The notes under the pieces are model-generated. The model did no database searches. It saw only the letters and a list, made by a program, of their open reading frames with translations, and had not been told where the DNA came from. A stretch of DNA of 64,000 nucleotides from positions 3,934,709 to 3,998,708 of the forward strand of contig CP043547.1 in NCBI GenBank assembly GCA_009664345.1, read 5' to 3'. The DNA is from Planctomycetales bacterium 10988. Its GTDB lineage: Bacteria; Planctomycetota; Planctomycetia; Pirellulales; Pb10988. The first letter of the stretch is position 1; each line of letters begins with the position of its first letter. Of this stretch, positions 53,778 through 62,584 are shown piece after piece. The translations under genes and the position numbers were made by a program.

Positions 53778-55247
53778 CTAAATTTTGTACTCTTTAATTC
53801 TTCGATAAAGTGTGCGTTCGGCAATCCCTAAGATTCTCGCGGCGTCCTCGCGATTGCCCCCGGTGATCTTGAGAGTCTCTTGAATGTAGTACTTTTCGAT
53901 CTCGCTGAGCGATTTGCCGACGAGGTGATTTTCTCCATTTTCTCCCGGAGCAGGGAGCGGGACGTTTACTTCTTGCAACTCCGGCGGCAGATCGTCGAGG
54001 TCGAGAAAGCCATCAGTATCAAAAATGACCATCTCTTCAATTTTATTGCGAAGCTGACGAATATTGCCTGGCCATTGATAGAGCATCAGCCGCCGGCGTA
54101 ACAACATCGAAGCCCCGCGAATCGGCTTGCCATGTTCTTGGGCAAAGCGGCGAATAAAGACATCCGCCAACAGTGGAATATCTTCGACTCGCTCTCGTAG
54201 CGGCGGCACGCGAACCGTGACGACATTCAAGCGATAATAAAGGTCTTCGCGGAAATCCCCGTTGGCAACGGCCTCTTCCAAGTTCTTATTCGTCGCAGCA
54301 ATGATGCGAACATCGACCTTGATCGGCTCATTGGAACCGACGCGGACAATCTCTTTGGTTTCCAAAACGCGGAGGAGTTTGACTTGAATGCTCAGCGGCA
54401 TATCGCCAAGTTCATCGAGAAAAAGCGTGCCGCCGTGGGCATATTCGAACTTCCCGATCCGATCACTGGTCGCGTCCGTAAAAGCCCCTTTGACATGGCC
54501 GAAGAGTTCGCTTTCGAGAATCTGCGAACTGAGGGCCGCACAGTTTAAATCGACAAATCGCTTGTTTTTGCGGCGGCTGTTCTGATGAATCGCCTGGGCG
54601 ACGGGTTCCTTTCCCGAGCCATTTTCGCCCAAGATCAGCACTGTGGCATTCGTGGTCGCGACCCGTCTGAGTTGCTCGATCAAGTGGTGCATCGCAGGGC
54701 TGGCCCCGATGACTCCTTCGAAACCGAACTTTTCATCGAGACGACGTTGCAGATCAATGTTCGCCCGACGAAGCTGAATGTTCTCGACCGCCCGAGCGGC
54801 GACGGTGCGTAACTGCTTGAGATCAAGGGGTTTCTGTAAATACCAAAAGGCCCCTTGCGACATCGCCGCGACCGCCGAGGGGATATCGCCATGACCGGTC
54901 ACCAGAAAGACCTCGGCCTCGGGTTGCTCCATTTTGGCCTTTTCGAGAATATCCAAGCCATCGACATCGTTCATCACCAAATCGGTGAAAATCAAGTCAA
55001 ACGGCTCTTGCTCGATCAGTTGAGCCCCCCCTTTTCCGGAAAAAGCCAAGGTGCATTCGTAGAGTTCGCTGGCACTTCGCAGACCTTCGGCGATCGTTTC
55101 GGCATGCGATTGATCATTGTCGATAATCAACACCCGAATCGTCGTTTGCGGCTGGCGGACCTCCGCGGCATTCCCGGCAGGAACCAGTTCGAAACTGGGA
55201 CCACGAGCCACCAAGGCGGATTGTTTTTCGTCGTCTTGCGAAGTCAT
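53778..55247 (-). CDS. NtrC-family response regulator (sigma54 activator)
   Basis: A two-component transcription activator, 489 residues from the ATG at 55247. The receiver domain has [10 protein letters not shown], phospho-acceptor Asp89 in [22 protein letters not shown] and YLQKPLDL. The AAA+ domain has Walker A GENGSGKE, Walker [14 protein letters not shown], and the sigma54-contact loop [13 protein letters not shown]. The C-terminus is a Fis-type helix-turn-helix ([20 protein letters not shown]). The loop has Asp where GAFTGA has its second Gly. The longer frame (start 55301) runs into repeat copy C, so the internal start is preferred. It is paired with the kinase gene just upstream. Confidence 0.9.
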   Translation of the reverse strand: MTSQDDEKQSALVARGPSFELVPAGNAAEVRQPQTTIRVLIIDNDQSHAETIAEGLRSASELYECTLAFSGKGGAQLIEQEPFDLIFTDLVMNDVDGLDILEKAKMEQPEAEVFLVTGHGDIPSAVAAMSQGAFWYLQKPLDLKQLRTVAARAVENIQLRRANIDLQRRLDEKFGFEGVIGASPAMHHLIEQLRRVATTNATVLILGENGSGKEPVAQAIHQNSRRKNKRFVDLNCAALSSQILESELFGHVKGAFTDATSDRIGKFEYAHGGTLFLDELGDMPLSIQVKLLRVLETKEIVRVGSNEPIKVDVRIIAATNKNLEEAVANGDFREDLYYRLNVVTVRVPPLRERVEDIPLLADVFIRRFAQEHGKPIRGASMLLRRRLMLYQWPGNIRQLRNKIEEMVIFDTDGFLDLDDLPPELQEVNVPLPAPGENGENHLVGKSLSEIEKYYIQETLKITGGNREDAARILGIAERTLYRRIKEYKI

Positions 55248-55287
55248 AGCGGTTGAGTAGAGAGTGGTTGGTGAAGTGGAGAACGAA

Positions 55288-55366
55288 GAGCCAGTGGTCA
55301 AAACCCTTCAGAACCAGGTAAATGTCTGGAAAAGGGAACACTCAATTTGCTTTTGACCACAAACTC
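55288..55366. repeat. MITE-like element, copy C
   Basis: Bounded by GAGCCAGTGGTCAAAAC and GCTTTTGACCACAAACTC, with perfect 10-base inverted ends at 55294-55303 and 55351-55360. It is the reverse-orientation partner of copy B and shares both flanks with copy A. It lies between the kinase and response-regulator genes. Confidence 0.8.
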
Positions 55367-55406
55367 TAAAACTATTCTCGGTGTTCAGTGCATAAATGCA
55401 ACGGGC

Positions 55407-56183
55407 TTAGCCGGTTTCTTCGCCCTGTTGGTTCTGAGATTCTTGCGCGGCATCGACCGGGAGATAAATCGAGAAGCAGGTCCCTTTGCCGAGTTCGGTT
55501 TGTAGGTCCATCCTTCCTCCATGTTGTTCGATGATTTTCTTGGCAAAAGGCAATCCTAAACCAGTCCCCCCGGCTCGATACGAAAAAAAGGGTTTGAAGA
55601 TCTTCTCGCGAATTTGCGGTTCAATGCCGGGGCCGGTGTCGATGAGTTCCAGGCGAACTTCTTCCCCAAGCACTTGGGTGCGGAACATCAACTGCCCGCC
55701 GTTGGGCATCGCTTGCTGGGCATTGAGGACCAAATTCAACAAGGCCGCAAAGAACGATTCTTGATCGAGCCACACCGGCGGCAGATCGTTTCCCAAATAG
55801 GGAATCAAATCAATCTTCGCCTCCGCGGCTTGCAGGCGAAAAAAGTCGATCACCTTTTGCACTTGTTGATTAAGGCTCGTTTCCTCAAGTTCGAGTTCTT
55901 TTCCCCGTACAAAGTTGAGAAAGTCGTCCAAAATATCTTGCAAGCGTTGGCATTCTCGCTGCAAGAGATCGAGTTTTTTCAAGGCCCGCTTGGCCACCGG
56001 CAAGTCCTCGCGAGAGAAATCCTCTTTCAGCAATTCAAGATTCAAGCGAATCGTTGAGAGGGGATTTTTAATTTCATGCGCAAGCCCACCTGTCAAGGTC
56101 GCCACATCCTCCGCCGTGGGCGGGGTCTCAGCAGATTTGGGAGGCTCCGCAGAATCAGGCTTTGAGAAATCAATGTCCGACAT
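55407..56183 (-). CDS. Sensor histidine kinase, NtrB-like, soluble
   Basis: A 258-residue cytoplasmic kinase without membrane segments. The H-box is GLAHEIKNPLSTIRLNLELL (His36), followed by the N-box NLVLNAQQAMPNGGQ, G1 DTGPGI, and GTGLGLPFAKK. The N-terminal 30 residues carry no recognisable sensor domain, so the input must come from a partner. It should phosphorylate the adjacent NtrC-family regulator. Repeat copy C lies in the spacer between them. Confidence 0.9.
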   Translation of the reverse strand: MSDIDFSKPDSAEPPKSAETPPTAEDVATLTGGLAHEIKNPLSTIRLNLELLKEDFSREDLPVAKRALKKLDLLQRECQRLQDILDDFLNFVRGKELELEETSLNQQVQKVIDFFRLQAAEAKIDLIPYLGNDLPPVWLDQESFFAALLNLVLNAQQAMPNGGQLMFRTQVLGEEVRLELIDTGPGIEPQIREKIFKPFFSYRAGGTGLGLPFAKKIIEQHGGRMDLQTELGKGTCFSIYLPVDAAQESQNQQGEETG

Positions 56184-56459
56184 CGTGTTAATTTTGCTAC
56201 TTTTTAAGAGAAGGGGATAAACCAGCCTGAAATCCCGGAACGAACCAGATAGCTTTAATTTATCGGCAGGGAACGGAATTGCCTAGGCGATCCCAAACGC
56301 CCCTCGACCCACGCAAAGATAAAAACAGTTGACGAGTGAAAGATATCGTCAATAGGATAGATGGAAATTGCTGTTTCTATTCACTACATTTGGAGTTAGC
56401 ACCACTAGGGCGTAGTCTTTTCGACTTTGAATCGTTTTTTACTTACCGGGGCGACTGAC

Positions 56460-57611
56460 ATGGCTTTGACTTACACGACGCTTACGATCTCTACAGACAT
56501 TGATCAGATTTTAAATCAGCATCAACCTCTCATTCAACAGGCTGAGCAAGACGCTCAGAATCAGGGGAATAACTCGATTCTATCGAGGGCACGAGGTGCC
56601 GCTCGAAATGATCTTTACAATGAAATTCGCAGGCAGGGAATCATCTTTACCAATGAAGAAGAAGCCGCTTTCGATCATATCGATCAGATCCACGAGACCT
56701 CGAAGACCTATGCGAAAGAGACGGACAACTTATTAAAAAAGATCGAGGGGATGAAAACGAATGATTCGGTCAAAATAAAAGCCGCTCTCGATACCGCCAA
56801 TAAAATGCTCGCCGATGTGAAAGGGTTTCTAGATGAATTCACAGGTGTCCGGCGAGGGCTGACACGCCATCAAGGGTTCCGGGGAAATATCTTCAAGGGT
56901 ACGCAAAAGACCTTGTGCGACGACCTGCTAGGCGCGCAGGCGACGAAGGAATTGAATAATGTCTTCACCGGTTATCGGGAACCCATGATTCAACGTTCCT
57001 CTTCGATCAACGATCGCGAAGTCAAAATGAAGGAGCATGCCAAACGGATCGAAGATTGTATCAAAACCATGTTCAATGTCCGTCGTCAACTGGAAGATGA
57101 AGCGGCTTCCCAGGGGGAAGTTTTGCAGATGCTGAGTCAGCTGCATGAAGATATTATGGAGGCTTATGACGATTCGAAAGACGATACCCAGGGGAGTAGC
57201 CTCGGCGCTGCCAATCGGAAAGCCCAGGGGATGATCGATGAAATCAAGAACAAGGCAAAGGGCTTGAATCCCAAAAAAGTGACGCCTCAAAAGCTCAAAA
57301 CAAACCTAACTACCGCGGAGGTCTATATCACCGCGGTAAAAAAGAAATCGCTCCCTACCGTTGCCCAAATCATTAAGGCCTGGCGCTCTCAATTCAAAAC
57401 CTGTGACAAGAAACAAACTCACGCCTTTAAAATAGCCTCTCCCTATCAAAAGAACAAAGTCGTCAAAAAGCAGCTTAATGATATTAAAGGAGCGGTCAAA
57501 CAGCTTGCCGTCGATCTCAAAGTGACACAAAAGTTGTATGCTCAAGTGCAAAAAGACATTGCCAAGATTGAAAGCAAGGAATTGAAAGCGGCTCAAAAAG
57601 TCGCCGTATAA
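56460..57611 (+). CDS. Unrecognised all-helical protein (tandem paralog 1)
   Basis: I do not recognise this 383-residue protein. It is almost entirely helical, rich in Lys, Gln, Glu and Ala with no signal peptide or membrane segment, and closely related along its whole length to the protein at 58053. Shared blocks include the N-terminal TLTI, then LYNEIRRQGI, TNEE-AAFD-I, KGF-DEF, GLT-HQGFRG, EVKMKEH-KR, and LNPKKV near the end. The two conserved Cys in the second half (DCIKTM here, KTCDKK) are not in a metal-site pattern. The ATG at 56460 is preferred to an upstream TTG because its paralog starts at the equivalent residue. A strong terminator follows. Confidence 0.8.
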   Translation: MALTYTTLTISTDIDQILNQHQPLIQQAEQDAQNQGNNSILSRARGAARNDLYNEIRRQGIIFTNEEEAAFDHIDQIHETSKTYAKETDNLLKKIEGMKTNDSVKIKAALDTANKMLADVKGFLDEFTGVRRGLTRHQGFRGNIFKGTQKTLCDDLLGAQATKELNNVFTGYREPMIQRSSSINDREVKMKEHAKRIEDCIKTMFNVRRQLEDEAASQGEVLQMLSQLHEDIMEAYDDSKDDTQGSSLGAANRKAQGMIDEIKNKAKGLNPKKVTPQKLKTNLTTAEVYITAVKKKSLPTVAQIIKAWRSQFKTCDKKQTHAFKIASPYQKNKVVKKQLNDIKGAVKQLAVDLKVTQKLYAQVQKDIAKIESKELKAAQKVAV

Positions 57612-57637
57612 AAATCATCCAACCTTGTGATTCCCTG

Positions 57638-57680
57638 ATCGGCTACACTTTGGAGCTAGAAGTGTAGCCGATTTCATTTT
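57638..57680 (+). terminator. Terminator after helical paralog 1
   Basis: A 13-bp stem, ATCGGCTACACTT pairing with AAGTGTAGCCGAT, around a 9-base loop, followed by a T-rich stretch. Each helical paralog therefore ends its own transcript. Confidence 0.85.
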
Positions 57681-58052
57681 CCTACCCAGAGATTCGCTTC
57701 CCCAAGGAGATGACAAAAAAATAAAAAACAAGGAAAAACATGCTTGCTTCTTTCCCCATCTATCAAGCAGAATGAAAGTGGTCAATTTCTAGGGCATTTT
57801 TGCACTGAGATCGATAGCCTCCTACTTTCCGCCATTTACTTTTATTGATTATCCAGGGCCTGACTTCTGTTTCGCCTTCTCTTTTTTGCCAGGATTTTTG
57901 AAAGACCCCTGCAATACATTAGCAGCCGCTTGGGGCAGAAATTGCTTTTTTTCTCCCCAATTTCCCCGTGAGTTCACTGGTCGGAGCTATCGAACAAGAT
58001 GGTTTTATCGACCTTTTTATAGCTGTATCATTCCTTCTCGGAGACCTACACG
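57681..58052. other. Intergenic region with promoter for paralog 2
   Basis: About 370 bases between the terminator of the first helical paralog and the start of the second. An A-rich block (57715-57740) lies at its beginning. A short frame at 57886-58080 lacks a ribosome binding site. The promoter of the second paralog must be here, but I cannot place it. Confidence 0.5.
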
Positions 58053-59207
58053 ATGCCACGCCTTAACTTTACGACCCTGACGATCGGACCGGACTGCGAC
58101 CAGCTCTTGAATACTCACAAACCGCTTGTTGCCCAAGCGAAGCAGGATTCAGAAGATCAAAATAACGGGGCCATTCTTGCCAAAGCGGTCGGCACCGCCA
58201 AAACTGCAATCTATAACGAAATCCGTCGTCAGGGGATTCTCTACACGAATGAAGAAACAGCGGCCTTTGATCGCATCAACGTTATGCATGAAACGACGAA
58301 ACAGTACGCCAAACAGGTTGATCAGTTCCTCAGCGAAGTCGAAGGCATGGACGAACTGAACGATCGCCGCTGGAAAGCGATCAAAGATACCTGCGATAAA
58401 ATGTATCTAGATTCCAAAGGGTTTGTCGATGAATTTGGGGATATTCGCTCAGGACTAACCGAGCATCAAGGATTTCGTGGAGATTTGATGGCTGGGAATC
58501 GAGAAAAACTCTCGAACGAAGTCCTCGGTGAGCGAAATACCAAGGAACTCAACAAACAATTCCTTGACTATCGGGGGCCGATGATTAAAGCCTCCGCGGA
58601 TATCAATAACAGCGAAGTCAAAATGAAAGAGCATTGCAAACGCATGAAAGATAGCATTGCTCAGATGCTCAAAGCGAAGGAACGTCTGGAAGGCATTGGC
58701 GAAAGTAAGGAAGAGGCCATCGAAAAGCTGACCAAATTTGAACAAGAGGTCAGCACCACGCTGTCAGACCTTGAAGCAGACTCTTCCAAAGTTGGCTTTA
58801 AGGCGGTGTTGTCCCAAGCCCAAAAGTCACTTGACGCGATTAAGCCTTATCAAAAAGACCTCAATCCGAAAAAAGTGAGTGCGAATAAATTTCAGTACAC
58901 GCTCGAGACTTCTACCAAGTGGGCGGACATGATTCAGAAAAAGACGATTCCTCACTATCTGAATCTGATCAAAGGTTGGCGATCCCAAATCAAAACCTGT
59001 GAAAAGAAGTATGCCATCGCCCAGAAAGAAGGGGCTCCTTACAGCAAAGACAACACCGTGAAACAAGCGTTGTCTTCCATGAAGTCGAATCTCAAAACCA
59101 TGAATTCAAAAGTCGACGATGGGATCAAGATCGTCAAAAAGCTGGACAAGGAAGTCGGGAAGTTTGTCGATAAAGACCTCAAGAAAGCACAGCAAGTCAA
59201 CGTCTAG
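58053..59207 (+). CDS. Unrecognised all-helical protein (tandem paralog 2)
   Basis: A 384-residue protein, a diverged duplicate of the gene at 56460 and collinear with it. It starts MPRLNFTTLTIGPDCDQLLN and ends KKAQQVNV (the paralog ends KAAQKVAV). It is strongly helical, Lys- and Glu-rich, without a signal or membrane segment. GGAG lies about 10 bases upstream of the ATG. Conserved points between the copies (LYNEIRRQGI-like, GFRG, VKMKEH-KR, LNPKKV) are the best candidates for function. Helical-bundle scaffolding, toxin-like and cytoskeletal roles are all possible, and none is shown. Confidence 0.8.
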   Translation: MPRLNFTTLTIGPDCDQLLNTHKPLVAQAKQDSEDQNNGAILAKAVGTAKTAIYNEIRRQGILYTNEETAAFDRINVMHETTKQYAKQVDQFLSEVEGMDELNDRRWKAIKDTCDKMYLDSKGFVDEFGDIRSGLTEHQGFRGDLMAGNREKLSNEVLGERNTKELNKQFLDYRGPMIKASADINNSEVKMKEHCKRMKDSIAQMLKAKERLEGIGESKEEAIEKLTKFEQEVSTTLSDLEADSSKVGFKAVLSQAQKSLDAIKPYQKDLNPKKVSANKFQYTLETSTKWADMIQKKTIPHYLNLIKGWRSQIKTCEKKYAIAQKEGAPYSKDNTVKQALSSMKSNLKTMNSKVDDGIKIVKKLDKEVGKFVDKDLKKAQQVNV

Positions 59208-59249
59208 GAACTTGTCGGATTCTTTCTAGATGTTGAACGCCTTCCATTA

Positions 59250-59285
59250 AAAAAGCCTTCACTCGCGGTTGAGTGAAGGCTTTTT
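59250..59285. terminator. Bidirectional Rho-independent terminator
   Basis: A 15-bp stem, AAAAAGCCTTCACTC pairing with GAGTGAAGGCTTTTT, with a 6-base loop. It separates helical paralog 2 from the convergent pnp gene. Confidence 0.92.
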
Positions 59286-59324
59286 CTTTTATCGTTAAAG
59301 GATAGTGAACGGAGATTTCAGCGA

Positions 59325-61667
59325 TTAATGCTTGTCGTCTTCGTCGTCATCCTCTTCGTCATCGAAGTCGTCGTCATCATCGAGATCGTCGTCGAAGTCA
59401 TCGTCGTCATCCTCGAAGTCATCGTCTTCGTCGTAGTCATCGTCCTCTTCGTCATCGAAGTCGTCGTCGCTGTCATCGTTGTCGTCCATTTGATCAACGA
59501 CTTCCGCTTCGAACTCCTCTTCTTCCGAGGTGACTTCTTCGACGTCTTCCTCTTCACCTTCGGGTTTCTCTTCTTCGAGAATCGCGGCCCGGCGGCTGAG
59601 TTTGACGCGGTCTTGTTCGTCGATCGCGATGACTTTCACCTTCATCACATCGCCAACTTTGCAGATGTCCGCGACGTTGCGAGTGTAGCCATCTGAGAGT
59701 TCGCTGATGTGACAGAGGCCATCTTTGCCGGGGAGAATTTCCACAAAGGCCCCGAAGTCTTTGACACTGGTGACGCGGCCTTCGTAGATGCGACCGACTT
59801 CGACATTGCCGGTCATGGCTTCGATATGAAGCAGGGCTCGCTTGCTTCCTTCGGGATCGTTTCCGGCGACCGTGACGGTTCCGTCGTCCTGCACTTCGAT
59901 GACCGTATCGGTTTCTTCTTGCAAGGCACGGATATGTTTTCCACCCGGTCCGATGAGGAGACCGATCTTTTCGGGATCGATCTTCGTGCGGGCCAAACGC
60001 GGGGCGTATTGGGAAATATCCGGTCGTGGTCGCGAGATCGTGCCGAGCATCGTTCGCATGATATTGAGGCGAGCTTCCTTCGCTTGGGTCAAAGCCCCGC
60101 GGACGATCGCTTCGTTGATGCCGTCGATTTTGAGATCGAGTTGAATCCCGGTGATGCCGTTTTGTGTCCCGGCAACTTTGAAGTCCATATCGCCGCAGTG
60201 ATCTTCTTCACCGAGGATATCGGTCAAGAGAACCCATTGATCGGGGCCATCTTTGACCAAGCCGATCGAAATCCCCGCGACCGGATTCAAGATCGGAACG
60301 CCGGCAGCCATCAGGCCGAGGGTTGCCCCACAGACGGAAGCCATCGAACTGGAACCATTCGATTCGGTGATGTCCGAAACGACACGGATGGTATAAGGGA
60401 AGTCTTCGGGATCGGGGAGGACCGACTTGACGGAACGTTCGGCGAGGGCTCCGTGGCCGATTTCACGACGACCCGGTCCACGAATCGGGCGGCATTCACC
60501 GACCGAGAAGGGCGGGAAGTTGTAATCGAGCATGAACTTTTTGGAATATTCATCCATCAGCCCATCGACGCGTTGTTCGTCGCGGCTGGTTCCCAACGTC
60601 ACGGTGATGAAAGCTTGGGTTTCACCTCGTTGAAAAATCGCCGAGCCATGCACGCGAGGCAGGACATCGACGCGGCATTCCACATGACGCAAGTCCCCTT
60701 GGGCACGTCCATCAGGTCGCTTTCCTTCAAGGATCAGTTGGCGAACGACTTTCTTTTCCAAAGTGCTGAAGGCACTGCTGATATCACCGGGATTGTAGGC
60801 CCCTTCCGCTTCGGGATCGGGGATCAATTCGGCAATGATCTTGTCTTTGAGTTCACGACGGGCTTCGCCGCGGTCTTGCTTGCCTTCAATTCCCTTGACG
60901 TCTTTGAGGGATTGGGTATAGCGTTCGGCCAGCAGATCGAAGACAGGGTTCGGCCCGGCATCTTCGGGAGCGGCCGTCTTTACCACTTCAAACTGAGCGG
61001 CAACTTCTTCCTGCATTTCGCAGAGTTGCACAATGTATTCATGGGCCTTGAGAATCGCCTCGACCATCCGCTCTTCTTCCATTTCGCGAGCGAAGCCTTC
61101 GATCATCAAGACATTTTCTTTATTCCCGGCCACGACCAAATCGAGATCGCTGGCTTCCAATTCGGTATTGGTGGGGAAAGCGATGAACTCGCCATCAACT
61201 TGGCCTAAGCGGACGGCCCCGATCGGACCTTCAAAGGGACAAGTCGAGAGGCAAAGGGCCATGCTGGCACTGTTGATCCCCAGCACATCGGCATCGTTTT
61301 CCCGATCGCTGGCCATCACGATGGTTTGGATTTGCACTTCATCGCGGAACCAATCGGGAAAGAGCGGTCGCAATGGGCGATCCGTCAACCGAGCGGTGAG
61401 GATTTCCTTGGTGGTAGGGCGACCTTCTCGCTTGATGAAACCACCAGGGAATTTACCGGCGGCGGAGATTCGTTCGCGATAATCGACCGTTAAGGGGAAG
61501 AAATCGATTCCCGGTCGAGGAGGGCCGGTGGTGACTGCGGTGAGGACCACGGTGTCCCCAAGTCGCATCATACAAGAACCGGATGCTTGTTTGGCGATGT
61601 AACCTGTTTCGATGGAGAGAGTTACGTCACCAATTTCTTTTTCTACCTTCACTTCTTTCACTGACAC
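59325..61667 (-). CDS. pnp: Polyribonucleotide nucleotidyltransferase (PNPase)
   Basis: The 3'-5' phosphorolytic exoribonuclease. It has 780 residues, longer than the usual ~700 because of an extreme acidic tail. Visible parts are two RNase PH-like halves (DFFPLTVDYRERISAAGKFP; LDYNFPPFSVGECRPIRGPG), KH-domain KIGLLIGPGGKHIRALQEET and an S1 domain starting EVGRIYEGRVTSVKDFGAFV. After the S1 domain the last 75 or so residues are mainly Asp and Glu, encoded by a simple GTC/ATC-type repeat on the plus strand (about 59337-59487). The start is a GTG with AGGA upstream. The gene lies downstream of rpsO, the common bacterial order, with a terminator between them. Confidence 0.96.
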   Translation of the reverse strand: MSVKEVKVEKEIGDVTLSIETGYIAKQASGSCMMRLGDTVVLTAVTTGPPRPGIDFFPLTVDYRERISAAGKFPGGFIKREGRPTTKEILTARLTDRPLRPLFPDWFRDEVQIQTIVMASDRENDADVLGINSASMALCLSTCPFEGPIGAVRLGQVDGEFIAFPTNTELEASDLDLVVAGNKENVLMIEGFAREMEEERMVEAILKAHEYIVQLCEMQEEVAAQFEVVKTAAPEDAGPNPVFDLLAERYTQSLKDVKGIEGKQDRGEARRELKDKIIAELIPDPEAEGAYNPGDISSAFSTLEKKVVRQLILEGKRPDGRAQGDLRHVECRVDVLPRVHGSAIFQRGETQAFITVTLGTSRDEQRVDGLMDEYSKKFMLDYNFPPFSVGECRPIRGPGRREIGHGALAERSVKSVLPDPEDFPYTIRVVSDITESNGSSSMASVCGATLGLMAAGVPILNPVAGISIGLVKDGPDQWVLLTDILGEEDHCGDMDFKVAGTQNGITGIQLDLKIDGINEAIVRGALTQAKEARLNIMRTMLGTISRPRPDISQYAPRLARTKIDPEKIGLLIGPGGKHIRALQEETDTVIEVQDDGTVTVAGNDPEGSKRALLHIEAMTGNVEVGRIYEGRVTSVKDFGAFVEILPGKDGLCHISELSDGYTRNVADICKVGDVMKVKVIAIDEQDRVKLSRRAAILEEEKPEGEEEDVEEVTSEEEEFEAEVVDQMDDNDDSDDDFDDEEDDDYDEDDDFEDDDDDFDDDLDDDDDFDDEEDDDEDDKH

Positions 61668-61965
61668 AGTAATTCCTATTTTCCTTCACAATCAATCAAC
61701 CGGGGCATCCTGCTTCATTTGTGTCCGTATCTTGTGTTATCCTTAACCTCTTTGGGGAGAAGAGTTTACTCTTCCTTGACGGAATAAATAGCAAAGGTTC
61801 TTCCACCGAGAGGACCTCGGAGAGCATCAAGAAAACGGAGAGACAAGCGAGAACCGCGCAGGGTTCTCGAAGCGGAGTGCCGCACACTTACATTCGACCA
61901 AGCCAGAGGAGGTCGCGGTACGGAAGCAAAGCGATATCCTTGGTTCGTTTTCTTCCAGCATAGGA

Positions 61966-61999
61966 AGTAAAATGGCCGCTTCTAAAGAAAAAGCGGCCA
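61966..61999 (-). terminator. Terminator after rpsO
   Basis: TGGCCGCTT pairs with AAGCGGCCA around a 9-base loop, with a TTTT-type run after it on the minus strand. It ends the rpsO transcript, so pnp probably has its own promoter in the remaining 300 bases before 61667, in which I see no gene. Confidence 0.8.
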
Positions 62000-62005
62000 C
62001 AAAAC

Positions 62006-62275
62006 CTATTTACGGATATCCAATTTCTGAATGACATCGAGGTATCGTTGGGGGCTGACTCGACGGAGATAGTCGAGCAATCGGCGACGACGGCCGACCA
62101 TGCCGAGCAGACCACGACGACTTCCATGGTCTTTTTGATGGATTTTCAGATGTTCAGTCAGTTCATTGATCCGCGTCGTCAGAATGGCAATTTGGACCTC
62201 GGGCGAACCGGTGTCCTCGTCATTTCGCTTAAACTGATCGATAAGTTCTTGCTTTTTTTCGTTCGTGATAACCAT
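62006..62275 (-). CDS. rpsO: Ribosomal protein S15
   Basis: The 30S subunit protein of 89 residues, the normal length. [20 protein letters not shown], then [20 protein letters not shown] and [20 protein letters not shown] are diagnostic. It binds 16S rRNA early in 30S assembly. The frame opens 28 codons earlier, but the ATG at 62275, with AAGGA upstream, gives the standard N-terminus. S15 often represses its own mRNA by binding the leader, and a leader hairpin is visible (62366-62384). Confidence 0.97.
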   Translation of the reverse strand: MVITNEKKQELIDQFKRNDEDTGSPEVQIAILTTRINELTEHLKIHQKDHGSRRGLLGMVGRRRRLLDYLRRVSPQRYLDVIQKLDIRK

Positions 62276-62365
62276 TTGAGACCGTGATCCTTCGCCGTAT
62301 GTACCTACCTGGCTTGTGCCAAATCCAAGCGTGTGGAGGATTGACATTCCTAAAAACAAAGTTGT

Positions 62366-62384
62366 CTGCCCCTGTGGCAGACCG
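62366..62384 (-). promoter_or_regulatory. Hairpin in the rpsO leader
   Basis: GTCTGCC pairs with GGCAGAC around a 5-base loop, about 90 bases upstream of the rpsO start. It could be part of an S15-binding leader or a weak upstream terminator (AACTTTGTTTTT follows on the minus strand). Confidence 0.4.
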
Positions 62385-62513
62385 TTGAGTCCAATTATTT
62401 ACTATCAAGCAATCCACGTATGGTAGCAATTCCTCTAACAATTACAAGCACCCTAATCCAAGTTTTAGGAAAATGGAGGGGAATCGGCCTCGATGGTGCG
62501 ACGTGGGAGGAGA

Positions 62514-62543
62514 GGTTTCGGGTTTCAGGGTTCAGGTTTCGGG
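62514..62543 (+). repeat. 30-bp GGTTTC-rich repeat, copy 2
   Basis: Identical to 13341-13370 over all 30 bases. It lies just downstream of the YezG-like gene pair and an inverted relative lies just upstream of the pair (63470-63500). Confidence 0.8.
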
Positions 62544-62584
62544 CTTGGAGTGAATGTTTTCGAAGAAGGGGGCATGCTTGGTTT

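Larger units (their letters stand above)
62276..62584. other. Intergenic region: rpsO leader and GGTTTC repeat
   Basis: About 309 bases. The rpsO leader hairpin occupies 62366-62384 and a 30-bp GGTTTC repeat 62514-62543. A short antisense frame (62395-62643) is not credible. I see no other gene. Confidence 0.5.

Noticed and set aside
59337-59487. A GTC/ATC simple-sequence tract as an independent repeat element
   Set aside because: It encodes the acidic end of PNPase in frame, so it is a coding low-complexity region.
59709-61208. A 499-codon open frame opposite pnp
   Set aside because: It is antisense to the well-conserved pnp gene and shows no known domain.
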